Shown here in pieces: positions 8,200-14,972 of a DNA stretch of 20,664 bases. The position numbers and the translations under genes are program-made. The first letter of the stretch is position 1. Every line of letters starts with the position of its first letter. Source of the DNA: Collinsella sp. (GTDB lineage: Bacteria; Actinomycetota; Coriobacteriia; Coriobacteriales; Coriobacteriaceae); the NCBI GenBank assembly GCA_019419555.1, contig DXZR01000041.1, forward strand, positions 1-20,664, in the 5' to 3' direction. A model generated the notes under the pieces. The model ran no database searches, was not told where the DNA came from, and saw nothing but the letters and a program-made list of their open reading frames with translations.

Positions 8200-8437
8200 C
8201 TTTTAATACCTTTCTATAGATATAAATATCTTAATAATAGTAATAGCACTGACGAAACTGTTGATTACTCCCAAAGACGCAGGTCAGACCCAGAAAGAGA
8301 ATCGACAGCAACCTGTGTGCAACAGGGGTGGTTTTCCACGTTCAAAACCTGCGCAAAACTTTTCATCACCGCGGGTTGGGTTTTAGACACCTTATGCCCG
8401 TGGTTTCGACAAGTTTTCAACAGGTGTCTCTATTTCC
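8200..8437. other. dnaN-dnaA intergenic region: candidate origin unwinding site
   Basis: There is an AT-rich tract at 8205-8246, containing the palindrome AGATATAAATATCT. It ends in TAA-TAA-TAG-TAA-TAG (8232-8246). Twelve bases later comes TGTTGATTA (8259-8267), which read on the minus strand (TAATCAACA) is two bases from the DnaA box TTATCCACA. Read away from the box 3' to 5', the triplets are GAT, AAT, GAT, AAT, AAT, the DnaA-trio pattern of known bacterial unwinding elements. More box-like 9-mers follow: TTTTCCACG (8332-8340) and TTTTCAACA (8414-8422). A 7-bp stem AGACACC/GGTGTCT (8385-8429) encloses the last one. No gene is visible, and the dnaN promoter probably lies here too. Confidence 0.6.
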
Positions 8438-10162
8438 CTACGAGCGCAGTGTAATTTTATCGCGCAGCGACTTGAGGTCTTCGGTGACAGTGCGGTCTTC
8501 CTGGATCATCTTCTGGACCTTTTTGTAGCTCGTGCTGACGGTCGAGTGGTTGCGGTTGCCAAATTCGGCGCCCACCGCCGTGGTCGTCATCTCGCACATC
8601 TCGATGGCTAGGTAGATAGCGATATGGCGTGCTTTGGCGATATTGGCGTTGCGACGCGGGCCGATGAGCTCCTCGTGCGTCACGCCGTACTGCTCTTCGA
8701 TGACGGACTGAACCGTCTGGACGTTGATCTTTTTGGCCGATGTGTCGAAGTACTGGCTGGCGATGGCGTCGATATCGTCAAAGGTGAGCTCCCCGCCCTC
8801 GCGCTCGCGGTCGCCCGCCTCGCCGGCGCAGCGCTCGCAGAAGCTCTCGAGTTCGCGGATGTTGGTGCCCGAGACCTCGGCCATGTGTTTAAAGTGCTCG
8901 TCGGTCAGGTGCCCGCCGTCGCCCCCATAGGCCGCCAGCAGCGAGTCGTCGCCTGCCTCGGGAGCGGCGACGATGGTGTTCTCGTAATAGCGCTGCAAGA
9001 TCTTGTATTTCATCTCGTAGCTGGGCTCTGCGACCAAGCAGAGCATGCCGGCGTTGAAGCGGCTGGTCAGACGCTCGTCCATGCTCAGGTCCTTGGGGGC
9101 GCGGTCTGCCGCGATGACGACCTTCTTGTTGTTGCGGATGAACTCGTCCATGAGCTGGAAAAAGTAGTCCACGCTCGCGCGCTTGCCGATGATGTTTTGG
9201 ATGTCATCGATGATGAGCACGTCCACGCCGTGGTATGCCTGCATGATAGGGGCGTTGCTCTTCTTTTGGCGGTCGAACTCGGTCATCAGGTCGTCCAGAT
9301 ATGCCTGGGAGTTGGCATACTTGACCTTGATCTCGGGCGACTTCTCGGCGAGCTCGTTTTTGATGGCAAGCAGCAGGTGCGTCTTGCCCAGGCCCGATTT
9401 GCCGTAGATGAACAGTGATGTGCACGTGCCACGCTCGTCCGCGAGGGCGGCAAACTTGAGTGCCGAGCGATAGGCATGGCTGTTCTCGGGGCCGTAGACA
9501 AAGTTCTCAAAGGTAAATTTTGAGTTCGCGGCGAGCGGGGCTCCATCCGCATTCTGCTCGGCCGGTACGGTCGGTGCCGGCATGGGTGAAGCGGGGGTCG
9601 CAGCTTGCGTGGATTTAGTCGGCGCTCCGCCCTTCATCTGGTTCATCATGCGACGAAAATCGTCGGCCGAGAGCGTGTTCTTGATTGCAATGCCCGAATC
9701 CGCGCCCGCCGCTGCGTCGTGAGCGATGGGCATGTGCGTGACGGGTGCGTTCGTTGACGTCGCCGCCGCGCTCGTCAACGGTGCCATTGTTTCACGGGAA
9801 ACATCGCTGTGCTGGTGCTCGATTGTCGGCACATCGCCTGCGGAGGCCGGCACCGCCGGGGAAGCAGCGGGAGCCGTGGCGGGCGCCGTGGCGGCAGCGG
9901 ATTCCGTCGCGGCGCCTTGCGGTGCCACGATGTCGAGAGCAATCGGTGCAAAGGCGATTTCTTCCAGATAGGCCTCAATAGTCGGCTGATGCTTTTTGAG
10001 CTGCGCGATGGCAAAGCGCGAGGGGGCCTCGATCGTGAGCGTATCTTCGGTCAGGCTTATGGCGCGCGATTGCCCCAGCATGTTGATGAGGCGTGCATCT
10101 TGGCCGTCGCGCTGGCAAAAGGCGATGGCATCCCCCAGGATGATGCTTGCTTCCTCGTCCAC
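8438..10162 (-). CDS. dnaA: Chromosomal replication initiator DnaA
   Basis: This is the 574-residue origin-binding AAA+ initiator, longer than many because domain II is an extended Ala/Pro/Thr-rich linker (about 85-212). Domain III starts near FTFENFVYGPEN (216-227). Walker A is GKSGLGKT (254-261), Walker B VLIIDD (315-320) and the box VII region ERLTSRF (363-369). Domain IV (about 470-574) has ARHIAIYLAIEM and the signature GNRNHSTVSTSYKK (535-548); Asn538 replaces the Asp usual in GGRDHTTV. The start is GTG, with GGGAGAG 3 nt upstream. It begins 15 bp after the stop of the ATPase/winged-helix gene, so it is probably the second gene of that operon. A parS-like site lies in the linker codons. 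Confidence 0.98.
   Translation of the reverse strand: MDEEASIILGDAIAFCQRDGQDARLINMLGQSRAISLTEDTLTIEAPSRFAIAQLKKHQPTIEAYLEEIAFAPIALDIVAPQGAATESAAATAPATAPAASPAVPASAGDVPTIEHQHSDVSRETMAPLTSAAATSTNAPVTHMPIAHDAAAGADSGIAIKNTLSADDFRRMMNQMKGGAPTKSTQAATPASPMPAPTVPAEQNADGAPLAANSKFTFENFVYGPENSHAYRSALKFAALADERGTCTSLFIYGKSGLGKTHLLLAIKNELAEKSPEIKVKYANSQAYLDDLMTEFDRQKKSNAPIMQAYHGVDVLIIDDIQNIIGKRASVDYFFQLMDEFIRNNKKVVIAADRAPKDLSMDERLTSRFNAGMLCLVAEPSYEMKYKILQRYYENTIVAAPEAGDDSLLAAYGGDGGHLTDEHFKHMAEVSGTNIRELESFCERCAGEAGDREREGGELTFDDIDAIASQYFDTSAKKINVQTVQSVIEEQYGVTHEELIGPRRNANIAKARHIAIYLAIEMCEMTTTAVGAEFGNRNHSTVSTSYKKVQKMIQEDRTVTEDLKSLRDKITLRS
9788..9803. promoter_or_regulatory. parS-like site inside dnaA
   Basis: TGTTTCACGGGAAACA differs from the perfect parS TGTTTCACGTGAAACA at one central base. 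It lies in the codons for Val-Ser-Arg-Glu-Thr (121-125) of the DnaA linker, and a perfect parS would encode the same five residues. It is about 5 kb from the main parS cluster. Binding by ParB is not shown. Confidence 0.55.
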
Positions 10163-10177
10163 TGTCTCTCCCGTTCT

Positions 10178-11530
10178 TTAGCTCTGAGCTCGCACGCGAG
10201 CGGCGCCGAGTTCGGTCAGATGGTATTTCTGGCCATGCTTGATGACCAAGCCGGCCTGCGCCAAGTCATTGAGCGTGCGTGACCAAGTGGGGGCCGAGTT
10301 TCCAAACGCCCTCGCAAGATCGGTTGCGCCGCACGCTTGATTTTGCGCCAGATAGCCCAGCGCGGCGTTGCCGCGATCGCTTACGAACACGTCCGGTTGT
10401 GGCTGTGCATACTGATTTACTGCATTAGGATACATCATTTGAGCTGCTGGTTGTTGAGAACTCTGCGTCGGCGGCATTTGCTGTTGAAAACTTTGAGGCC
10501 ACTGTTGGTAAGGCTGCGGAGGCGTCTGCTGGGCCCAGGGGTTGTACTGCTGCTGCGGCATCTGCTGGTACGGCTGCTGATATCCCTGCTGGTACTGCTG
10601 CGGGAACTGCTGGCCATACCCCAGTGGCGGCATCTGCTGATATGGATATCCCCGTTGGTACGGCTGATAGCCCATTTGCTGGCCACCCGGCGCCCCCGTC
10701 GCCTGCTGCATTGCTGCTGCATCCTGATCAGCCAGCGGCATGGCCTCTGGCATGTTTGGCGGCATCGACATAGATGCCGCCTGGGGTTCTTGTGTGGGAA
10801 GCATTCCGGGCTGCTGCATCTGTCCCACGGGGGGCTGCATCTGCTGCGTTGCCACGGGCTGCTGCGCAAAAGCTCCCGGCAGGGGATATGTGGGCTGCTC
10901 CGTCTCGGGCCGCACGGCAGCGCCGCGTCCGCCGGCACGCTCGATTTCCTGCACGCGTTTAGGGTTCAGGCTTACCGTAACCACGGTGCCGTTGCCCATG
11001 TTGTCCTCGATGGATACGGCACCGCCGGCGTTTTCCAAATACTCCTGCACCATGGGAAACCCTGCTCCGGTTCCACGGATATAGCGCTTCATCTTGCTGT
11101 TTGCGCTGGTAACGCCAAAGTCGAAAGCACGTTCCTTGTCGTCGATGCCGGGTCCTTGGTCAGCAAAGCGGATGGTGTCTCCGCCGTCCAGAATCGAGAT
11201 GATGGGCTCGGCAAAGTGTGCGTGGATAAAGTTTTCGACAATCTCGCGGATGACCATGAGCGAGATATGGCCACCTTGTTCTTTCATGCACTGGTAGACG
11301 GTGTTGGTCGTCTCTTCCAAATACGTGCGGACATCTTGCGGATCAATGACGATCACCCGCGGTGTCGACAGCATGTCGTCATAGACGGCGATGCGCGCGG
11401 CGTACATGGCTTTTGGCGCCTGCGTGGTCGTCTGCTCGCCTTCCGCACGCTCTTCGCGCACGCCGGTGATGTGCTCGTTGTCGGGTGCCGGGTCTCCGGA
11501 ATCGACCATGGTGTAAAAGTCGTCAGACAT
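10178..11530 (-). CDS. GHKL ATPase / winged-helix protein with Q-rich linker
   Basis: No named family was recognised for this 450-residue protein. Residues about 60-190 form a GHKL (HATPase_c) fold: N-box REIVENFIHA (95-104), G1 DQGPGID (124-130), and G2 GTGAGFPMV (153-161) with ENAGG after it. No His-phosphorylation dimer domain is present, so it resembles SpoIIAB/RsbW-type ATPases or a detached kinase ATPase domain more than a classical histidine kinase. Residues about 220-380 are a low-complexity Gln/Pro/Tyr/Met-rich, prion-like linker. Residues about 387-447 look like a winged helix-turn-helix (ARAFGNSAPTWSRTLNDLAQ, then a KYHLTELG wing). A DNA-binding regulator with an ATP-dependent switch is inferred. 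Its 5' end borders the origin-like region and dnaA starts 15 bp after its stop. The Shine-Dalgarno sequence is weak. Confidence 0.85.
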   Translation of the reverse strand: MSDDFYTMVDSGDPAPDNEHITGVREERAEGEQTTTQAPKAMYAARIAVYDDMLSTPRVIVIDPQDVRTYLEETTNTVYQCMKEQGGHISLMVIREIVENFIHAHFAEPIISILDGGDTIRFADQGPGIDDKERAFDFGVTSANSKMKRYIRGTGAGFPMVQEYLENAGGAVSIEDNMGNGTVVTVSLNPKRVQEIERAGGRGAAVRPETEQPTYPLPGAFAQQPVATQQMQPPVGQMQQPGMLPTQEPQAASMSMPPNMPEAMPLADQDAAAMQQATGAPGGQQMGYQPYQRGYPYQQMPPLGYGQQFPQQYQQGYQQPYQQMPQQQYNPWAQQTPPQPYQQWPQSFQQQMPPTQSSQQPAAQMMYPNAVNQYAQPQPDVFVSDRGNAALGYLAQNQACGATDLARAFGNSAPTWSRTLNDLAQAGLVIKHGQKYHLTELGAARVRAQS

Positions 11531-11773
11531 GCCGCTCGCAATCTTTCAAAAGGTTTCGAACAAATAGTAGCTCACCGTGCAACGTTTCTCATCTTTCGAC
11601 AACTTTTCAAAACTTGTTGAAAACTTTGGAAAACGGGTGAAAAGTTCTCAACATTGCCAACATGACCTGTTGAAAACTCGATGAAATATCGTGAAAGGTT
11701 GCCATGAGGCGCAAATTTCGGTTGTGCTTATGGGGGAACCGTGTGAACTGCGCAACCTTTTACCTTTGATTTC
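11531..11773. other. Candidate oriC / DnaA-box cluster at the strand switch
   Basis: Transcription diverges here, leftward toward dnaA and rightward toward rpmH. TTTTCAACA occurs on the minus strand at 11615-11623 and 11668-11676. Related 9-mers are TTCTCAACA (11645-11653, +) and TTTTCCAAA (11625-11633, -). TTTCGACAA at 11594-11602 also occurs at 8404-8412. The 9-mer TTTTCAACA is two bases from the classical DnaA box TTATCCACA. A weak -10-like TACTAT (11564-11569, -) could serve the ATPase-dnaA operon. No gene fits in this gap. The origin call rests on gene context and the repeated 9-mers; DnaA binding is inferred. Confidence 0.65.
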
Positions 11774-11803
11774 TTGACATTTGAACATTGATTTCCCTAC
11801 AAT
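11774..11803 (+). promoter_or_regulatory. Promoter of the rpmH operon
   Basis: A perfect -35 TTGACA (11774-11779) and -10 TACAAT (11798-11803) are separated by 18 bp, with a T-rich stretch upstream. Start is expected near 11810, giving a leader of about 65 nt before rpmH. Confidence 0.85.
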
Positions 11804-11829
11804 CTTCAAGCTCACGTGTCTATATCTGC

Positions 11830-11847
11830 GTCCGCGTCCCCGCGGAC
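11830..11847 (+). promoter_or_regulatory. Hairpin in the rpmH leader
   Basis: The 7-bp GC stem GTCCGCG/CGCGGAC with loop TCCC lies in the 5' leader, 14 bp before the AGGAGG (11862-11867) of rpmH. No T-run follows, so it is not a terminator. A role in mRNA stability or L34 expression is only a guess. Confidence 0.5.
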
Positions 11848-11875
11848 ACTCGAAATGCAGCAGGAGGAACTTAAG

Positions 11876-12010
11876 ATGAAGCGTACGTATCAGCCTAATA
11901 AGCGTAAGCGTGCCAAGACCCATGGCTTCCGTGCCCGTATGGCCACTAAGGGTGGTCGTGCCGTGCTCGCCCGTCGTCGCGCCAAGGGCCGCAAGCGTCT
12001 CACTGTCTAG
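11876..12010 (+). CDS. rpmH: 50S ribosomal protein L34
   Basis: This 44-residue, very basic ribosomal protein has the full L34 pattern: MKRTYQPNKRKRAK, HGFRARM, GGRAVLARRRAKGRKRL. ATG 11876 was chosen because AGGAGG lies 8 nt upstream and L34 always begins this way. The frame is open for 20 codons further upstream, but that part is leader. It is the first gene of rpmH-rnpA-yidD-yidC-jag. Confidence 0.98.
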   Translation: MKRTYQPNKRKRAKTHGFRARMATKGGRAVLARRRAKGRKRLTV

Positions 12011-12030
12011 CAGCGATACACACATCTCGC

Positions 12031-12369
12031 ATGAAGACTATTAAGTCTCGGCAAGATTTCGAGCATGTGTTCAGTCAGGGGCGTCGTTTCAATCACCCTC
12101 TGATTCGAATGACCATATGTGAATCGGTTGGCGAAGGCGACTCCGGAAGGGTCGCCTTCGTTGGTGCTAAGCGACTCGGTTGTGCCGTCGTGCGCAACCG
12201 ATCTAAGCGTGTGATGCGCGAGGCCGCCCGCAGCTGCGGATTTCCCGTTGCGGGTTATGACATCATCTTGTTTGCAACTCCCAAGACGAGGGTTTCCTCG
12301 CCGCAGGAGATGGACAAGGCGTTGCGTTCGCTTATGAAGCGCGCCGGCGTTGCCGGGGAGGAGCGATGA
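12031..12369 (+). CDS. rnpA: Ribonuclease P protein component
   Basis: This is the 112-residue protein subunit of RNase P, which with the catalytic RNA trims tRNA 5' leaders. The RNR motif is present as AVVRNRSKRVMREAAR (about 52-67), preceded by KSRQDFEHVFSQGRR near the N-terminus. The start is ATG 12031, 20 nt after rpmH; no convincing Shine-Dalgarno sequence precedes it. It overlaps yidD by 4 bp (ATGA). Confidence 0.95.
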   Translation: MKTIKSRQDFEHVFSQGRRFNHPLIRMTICESVGEGDSGRVAFVGAKRLGCAVVRNRSKRVMREAARSCGFPVAGYDIILFATPKTRVSSPQEMDKALRSLMKRAGVAGEER

Positions 12370-12590
12370 GCAATCACGTTTTGCGACGTGTTGCCATCGC
12401 TCCTATTCGCATATATCAACAGGTTATTTCGCCCTTATTGCCTGACGCCTGCATTTATTACCCAACGTGCTCGCAATACGCCATCCAGGCGATTGAGAAG
12501 CACGGTGTTTTGAGAGGCTGCTGGCTTGCCGTGAGGCGCATCGCTCGCTGCAATCCCCTGCACGTCGGCGGTTATGACCCTGTGCCCTAG
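12366..12590 (+). CDS. yidD: Membrane protein insertion efficiency factor YidD
   Basis: This 74-residue protein of the YidD/UPF0161 family assists YidC-dependent insertion. The family pattern is clear: IRIYQQVISPLLP, then three conserved cysteines within CIYYPTCSQYA and ARCNPLHVGGYDPVP. An N-terminal amphipathic helix is expected to contact the membrane. It overlaps rnpA by the ATGA junction and precedes yidC by 29 bp. Confidence 0.96.
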   Translation: MSNHVLRRVAIAPIRIYQQVISPLLPDACIYYPTCSQYAIQAIEKHGVLRGCWLAVRRIARCNPLHVGGYDPVP

Positions 12591-12619
12591 CGGGCACTCG
12601 CTATCGGAGGAAAACTTAC

Positions 12620-13390
12620 ATGTGGGATTGGATCGTTAACATCCTTTTCGAGCTGCTCAAGCTCATCCAGACCTTTGCGGTCGACTGGGGCCTGTCCATC
12701 ATCATCCTGGTGGTCATCATCCGTCTGCTGCTGACGCCGCTTATGCTCAAGTCGACCAAGTCGACGGCTCGCATGCAGGTGCTGCAGCCCAAGATGCTCG
12801 AGATCCAGGAGCGCTATGCCGACGATCCCCAGCGTCAGGCCGAGGAGATGCAGAAGTTCTACAGCGAGAACAAGTTCAACCCCATGGCTGGCTGTCTGCC
12901 GCTGCTGATTCAGATGCCTATCCTGTTCGCCCTGTTTACATTGCTGCGCAACCTGCCGCAGTACTTTAACGACGGCACGTTCTCGTTCTTCAACATCCTG
13001 CCCGACCTGACCACCACGCCGAGCGCTTCCTTTGCCGATGGCTTTATGGTTGCACTGCCTGCGCTGGTTTGCCTGATCCTGTTTGCCGTCCTGACCCTGA
13101 TTCCGCAGCTCTATATGTCGCGCAACCAGACCGGCCAGCAGGCTCAGAGCATGCGTATGATGGCCGTTGTCATGACGGTCATGATGCTTTGGATGGGCTG
13201 GAGCCTTCCCGTTGGTGTTCTGCTGTACTACGACGTCTCGTCTGCTTGGCAGGTTATCCAGCAGATTTTTGTGACGCAGAAGGTCATCGACAAGGCGAAG
13301 GCCGATGAGGAGGAGCGTCTTAAGAACGCTCCGCTGCAGGTTGAGGTCACTCGTCGCGAGAAGAAGCCGCGCCCGCACAAGAAGAAGTAG
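12620..13390 (+). CDS. yidC: Membrane protein insertase YidC/Oxa1
   Basis: This 256-residue insertase places membrane proteins with or without SecYEG. Hydrophobic segments lie near 22-42, 92-112, 140-166 and 180-203. The groove arginine is R35 (IIRLLLTPL). A cytoplasmic helical hairpin follows (about 45-85, KSTARMQVLQPKM onward). No large periplasmic domain is present, and no lipobox cysteine is visible at the N-terminus, unlike Bacillus SpoIIIJ. The C-terminal tail is basic (REKKPRPHKKK), suited to ribosome contact. CGGAGG lies about 10 nt before ATG. Confidence 0.96.
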   Translation: MWDWIVNILFELLKLIQTFAVDWGLSIIILVVIIRLLLTPLMLKSTKSTARMQVLQPKMLEIQERYADDPQRQAEEMQKFYSENKFNPMAGCLPLLIQMPILFALFTLLRNLPQYFNDGTFSFFNILPDLTTTPSASFADGFMVALPALVCLILFAVLTLIPQLYMSRNQTGQQAQSMRMMAVVMTVMMLWMGWSLPVGVLLYYDVSSAWQVIQQIFVTQKVIDKAKADEEERLKNAPLQVEVTRREKKPRPHKKK

Positions 13391-13407
13391 TGGGATATCA
13401 ATCTTAT

Positions 13408-13419
13408 TTAGGTACCTAA
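13408..13419. repeat. 12-bp palindrome TTAGGTACCTAA, copy 1
   Basis: A perfect 12-bp palindrome lies in the yidC-jag gap, 15 bp before the jag ATG. An identical copy lies at 16912-16923, and both are followed by C. It could be an operator for a dimeric regulator; no regulator is identified. Confidence 0.6.
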
Positions 13420-13434
13420 CTTTTGGAGTACGTT

Positions 13435-14004
13435 ATGTCTGAAGAGATCATCGAGGATATGCTTGAGGAGGTTGCCCCGCAGGTCGCGGGCGATTATCCC
13501 GAGATTGCACAGCGCTACAAGGCTGGTGAAGAGCTGACCGATGAGGAGCTCGACACCATTGCCGATATTGCGATTTCCATCCTGCGTTCCATCCTTTCGC
13601 ACTTCGATGCCGCCAACTCTCCTATCGATGAGTATGAGGGCGACGAGGGTGAGCTGATTTTGGATGTAACGGCTCCCGACCTTGCTGTTCTCATTGGCCG
13701 TCATGGTCGCACTCTTGATGCTCTTCAGGTTATGTTCTCTTTGCTGGTGAGCCGCAAGCTTGGCTTTAGGTATCCGGTTGTAGTGGACGTCGAGGGATAC
13801 AAGAGTCGCCGTCAGGATAAGGTCGCCTCCATGGCTCAGTCTGCTGCCGAGCGTGCCATCCGCACTCATAAGAGTGTTTCGCTTCCGCCCATGAATGCCT
13901 ACGAGCGCCGACTGGTTCACATTGCACTTCGTGGCAACGATGCAGTCGATACTCATTCTGAGGGTTCTGACCCTGATCGCCATGTGGTGATTGTTGCTCG
14001 ATAA
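13435..14004 (+). CDS. jag: KH/R3H RNA-binding protein Jag (KhpB)
   Basis: This 189-residue RNA-binding protein has an acidic N-terminal region (1-75), a KH domain with IGRHGR (87-92) and DALQVMFSLL, and an R3H region (about 135-189, PPMNAYERRLVHIAL). Jag/KhpB proteins bind many RNAs and are linked to cell division and envelope control. The long Jag_N domain of some homologues is not evident. An in-frame TTG 12 nt upstream overlaps the GGAG at 13425-13428, so ATG 13435 is the start. It is the last gene of the rpmH operon, with the terminator just after it. Confidence 0.92.
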   Translation: MSEEIIEDMLEEVAPQVAGDYPEIAQRYKAGEELTDEELDTIADIAISILRSILSHFDAANSPIDEYEGDEGELILDVTAPDLAVLIGRHGRTLDALQVMFSLLVSRKLGFRYPVVVDVEGYKSRRQDKVASMAQSAAERAIRTHKSVSLPPMNAYERRLVHIALRGNDAVDTHSEGSDPDRHVVIVAR

Positions 14005-14023
14005 TCTACTCGAGCTTATGCTA

Positions 14024-14054
14024 GGGGGACGTGGTTTCCACGTCCCCTTTTTTT
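14024..14054 (+). terminator. Rho-independent terminator of the rpmH-jag operon
   Basis: The 10-bp stem GGGGACGTGG/CCACGTCCCC with loop TTT is followed by seven T. It isolates rsmG from the upstream operon. Confidence 0.95.
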
Positions 14055-14087
14055 GTCAAAAGTTCTCGATACACTGATTTTTGTCAG

Positions 14088-14094
14088 AAAGGAG
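14088..14094 (+). promoter_or_regulatory. rsmG ribosome binding site
   Basis: AAAGGAG lies 6 nt before TTG 14101. It decides the rsmG start, since the longer frame would begin inside the T-run of the upstream terminator. Confidence 0.85.
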
Positions 14095-14100
14095 CTTTCG

Positions 14101-14838
14101 TTGTTAGTACTTACTGATCAGCAGGCTGACGAGATGTTGAGTCGTCTAACTTCCTATTGCAAAGAGTATTCCTTGAGCGTAACTGATGTTGAGCTGAGGA
14201 AATGTATCCAGCATTTGGATTTGGTTCTTGAAACAAATAAGACAACCAATCTCACCCGTATTCTTAACGTAGAAGATGCTGTAGTACTTCATATCCTCGA
14301 CTCACTTGTTTTGCTCCCCTATATCAATAAGGCTCCTGAGGGAGCTTTGCTCGATATGGGAACAGGTGCGGGCTTCCCTGGTATTACATTAACCATAACC
14401 ACGCATCGTAAAGCTACTTATATTGACTCTGTTGGCAAGAAGGTTGATGCTGTTAATTCCTTTGTCCATGCTCTTGGATTGAAACATGCTCATGCGGTTC
14501 ATGATCGTCTTGAAGAATATGCTCGAAGCCATAAGAAGCAGTTCTCTGTTGTAACCGCCCGTGCACTGGCCCCTCTACCGATTCTTGTTGAGTATGCGGC
14601 TCCGTACCTCAAGGATGGAGGGCTATTTGTTATCACCAAGGGCAATCCTTCGGATGAGGAGCTTGCTTCTGGCATGTCAGCTGCAAAGATTTGCGGCTTC
14701 ACTTTGCTTCTGAATGACGCTATCGATTTGCCTGAGGGCCTGGGCCACAGGGAGTTCATTGTTCTTAAGAAGAGTCATCCAGCATCCGTCTCATTGCCTC
14801 GTGCAAATGGCATGGCAAAGAAGAATCCGCTTGCCTAG
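14101..14838 (+). CDS. rsmG: 16S rRNA (guanine-N7) methyltransferase RsmG
   Basis: This 245-residue SAM-dependent enzyme methylates N7 of G527 (E. coli numbering) in 16S rRNA. The SAM-binding motif is LLDMGTGAGFPGI (83-95); the preceding NLTRI and HILDSL segments are typical. The start is TTG, set by AAAGGAG. The frame extends upstream into the terminator and was cut. Loss of RsmG gives low-level streptomycin resistance in other bacteria; here it looks intact. Its base composition is clearly more AT-rich than that of yidC. It begins the rsmG-parA-parB block. Confidence 0.95.
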   Translation: MLVLTDQQADEMLSRLTSYCKEYSLSVTDVELRKCIQHLDLVLETNKTTNLTRILNVEDAVVLHILDSLVLLPYINKAPEGALLDMGTGAGFPGITLTITTHRKATYIDSVGKKVDAVNSFVHALGLKHAHAVHDRLEEYARSHKKQFSVVTARALAPLPILVEYAAPYLKDGGLFVITKGNPSDEELASGMSAAKICGFTLLLNDAIDLPEGLGHREFIVLKKSHPASVSLPRANGMAKKNPLA

Positions 14839-14839
14839 A

Positions 14840-14855
14840 TGTTTCACGTGAAACA
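14840..14855. promoter_or_regulatory. parS site 1
   Basis: A perfect 16-bp parS palindrome, TGTTTCACGTGAAACA, begins 2 bp after the rsmG stop. It is the expected loading site for the ParB clamp encoded downstream. Confidence 0.95.
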
Positions 14856-14878
14856 TAATGGATACTAACAACTTGCGG

Positions 14879-14894
14879 TGTTTCACGTGAAACA
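14879..14894. promoter_or_regulatory. parS site 2
   Basis: A second perfect copy of TGTTTCACGTGAAACA starts exactly 39 bp after site 1, with an unrelated 23-bp spacer. Confidence 0.95.
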
Positions 14895-14917
14895 TGGCGG
14901 TTGATATCGAATCGGAA

Positions 14918-14933
14918 TGTTTCACGTGAAACA
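14918..14933. promoter_or_regulatory. parS site 3
   Basis: A third perfect copy starts 39 bp after site 2 and 55 bp before the parA start. It lies where a parA promoter would be, so ParB binding could also affect parAB transcription. Confidence 0.95.
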
Positions 14934-14972
14934 TCCTCCGTTTGACAGCTTTAATACACACCAGGAGGGACC

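Noticed and set aside
6457..8454. Long + strand open frame across recF and dnaN.
   Set aside because: It spans two real genes and their junction in antisense, and lacks any family signature.
10435..10940. CAG/CTG-rich tract as a tandem repeat or CRISPR-like array.
   Set aside because: Units are irregular in length and the tract is explained by Gln/Pro/Tyr-rich codons; no spaced direct repeats exist.
10337..11620. + strand frame rich in Leu, Arg and His opposite the ATPase/winged-helix gene.
   Set aside because: The residues are the antisense reading of CAG/CAA-rich linker codons, so the composition is explained by the real gene.
14942..14957. TTGACA followed by TAATAC as a parA promoter.
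   Set aside because: Only 4 bp separate them, far too few for one sigma-70 promoter; either could belong to another weak promoter.
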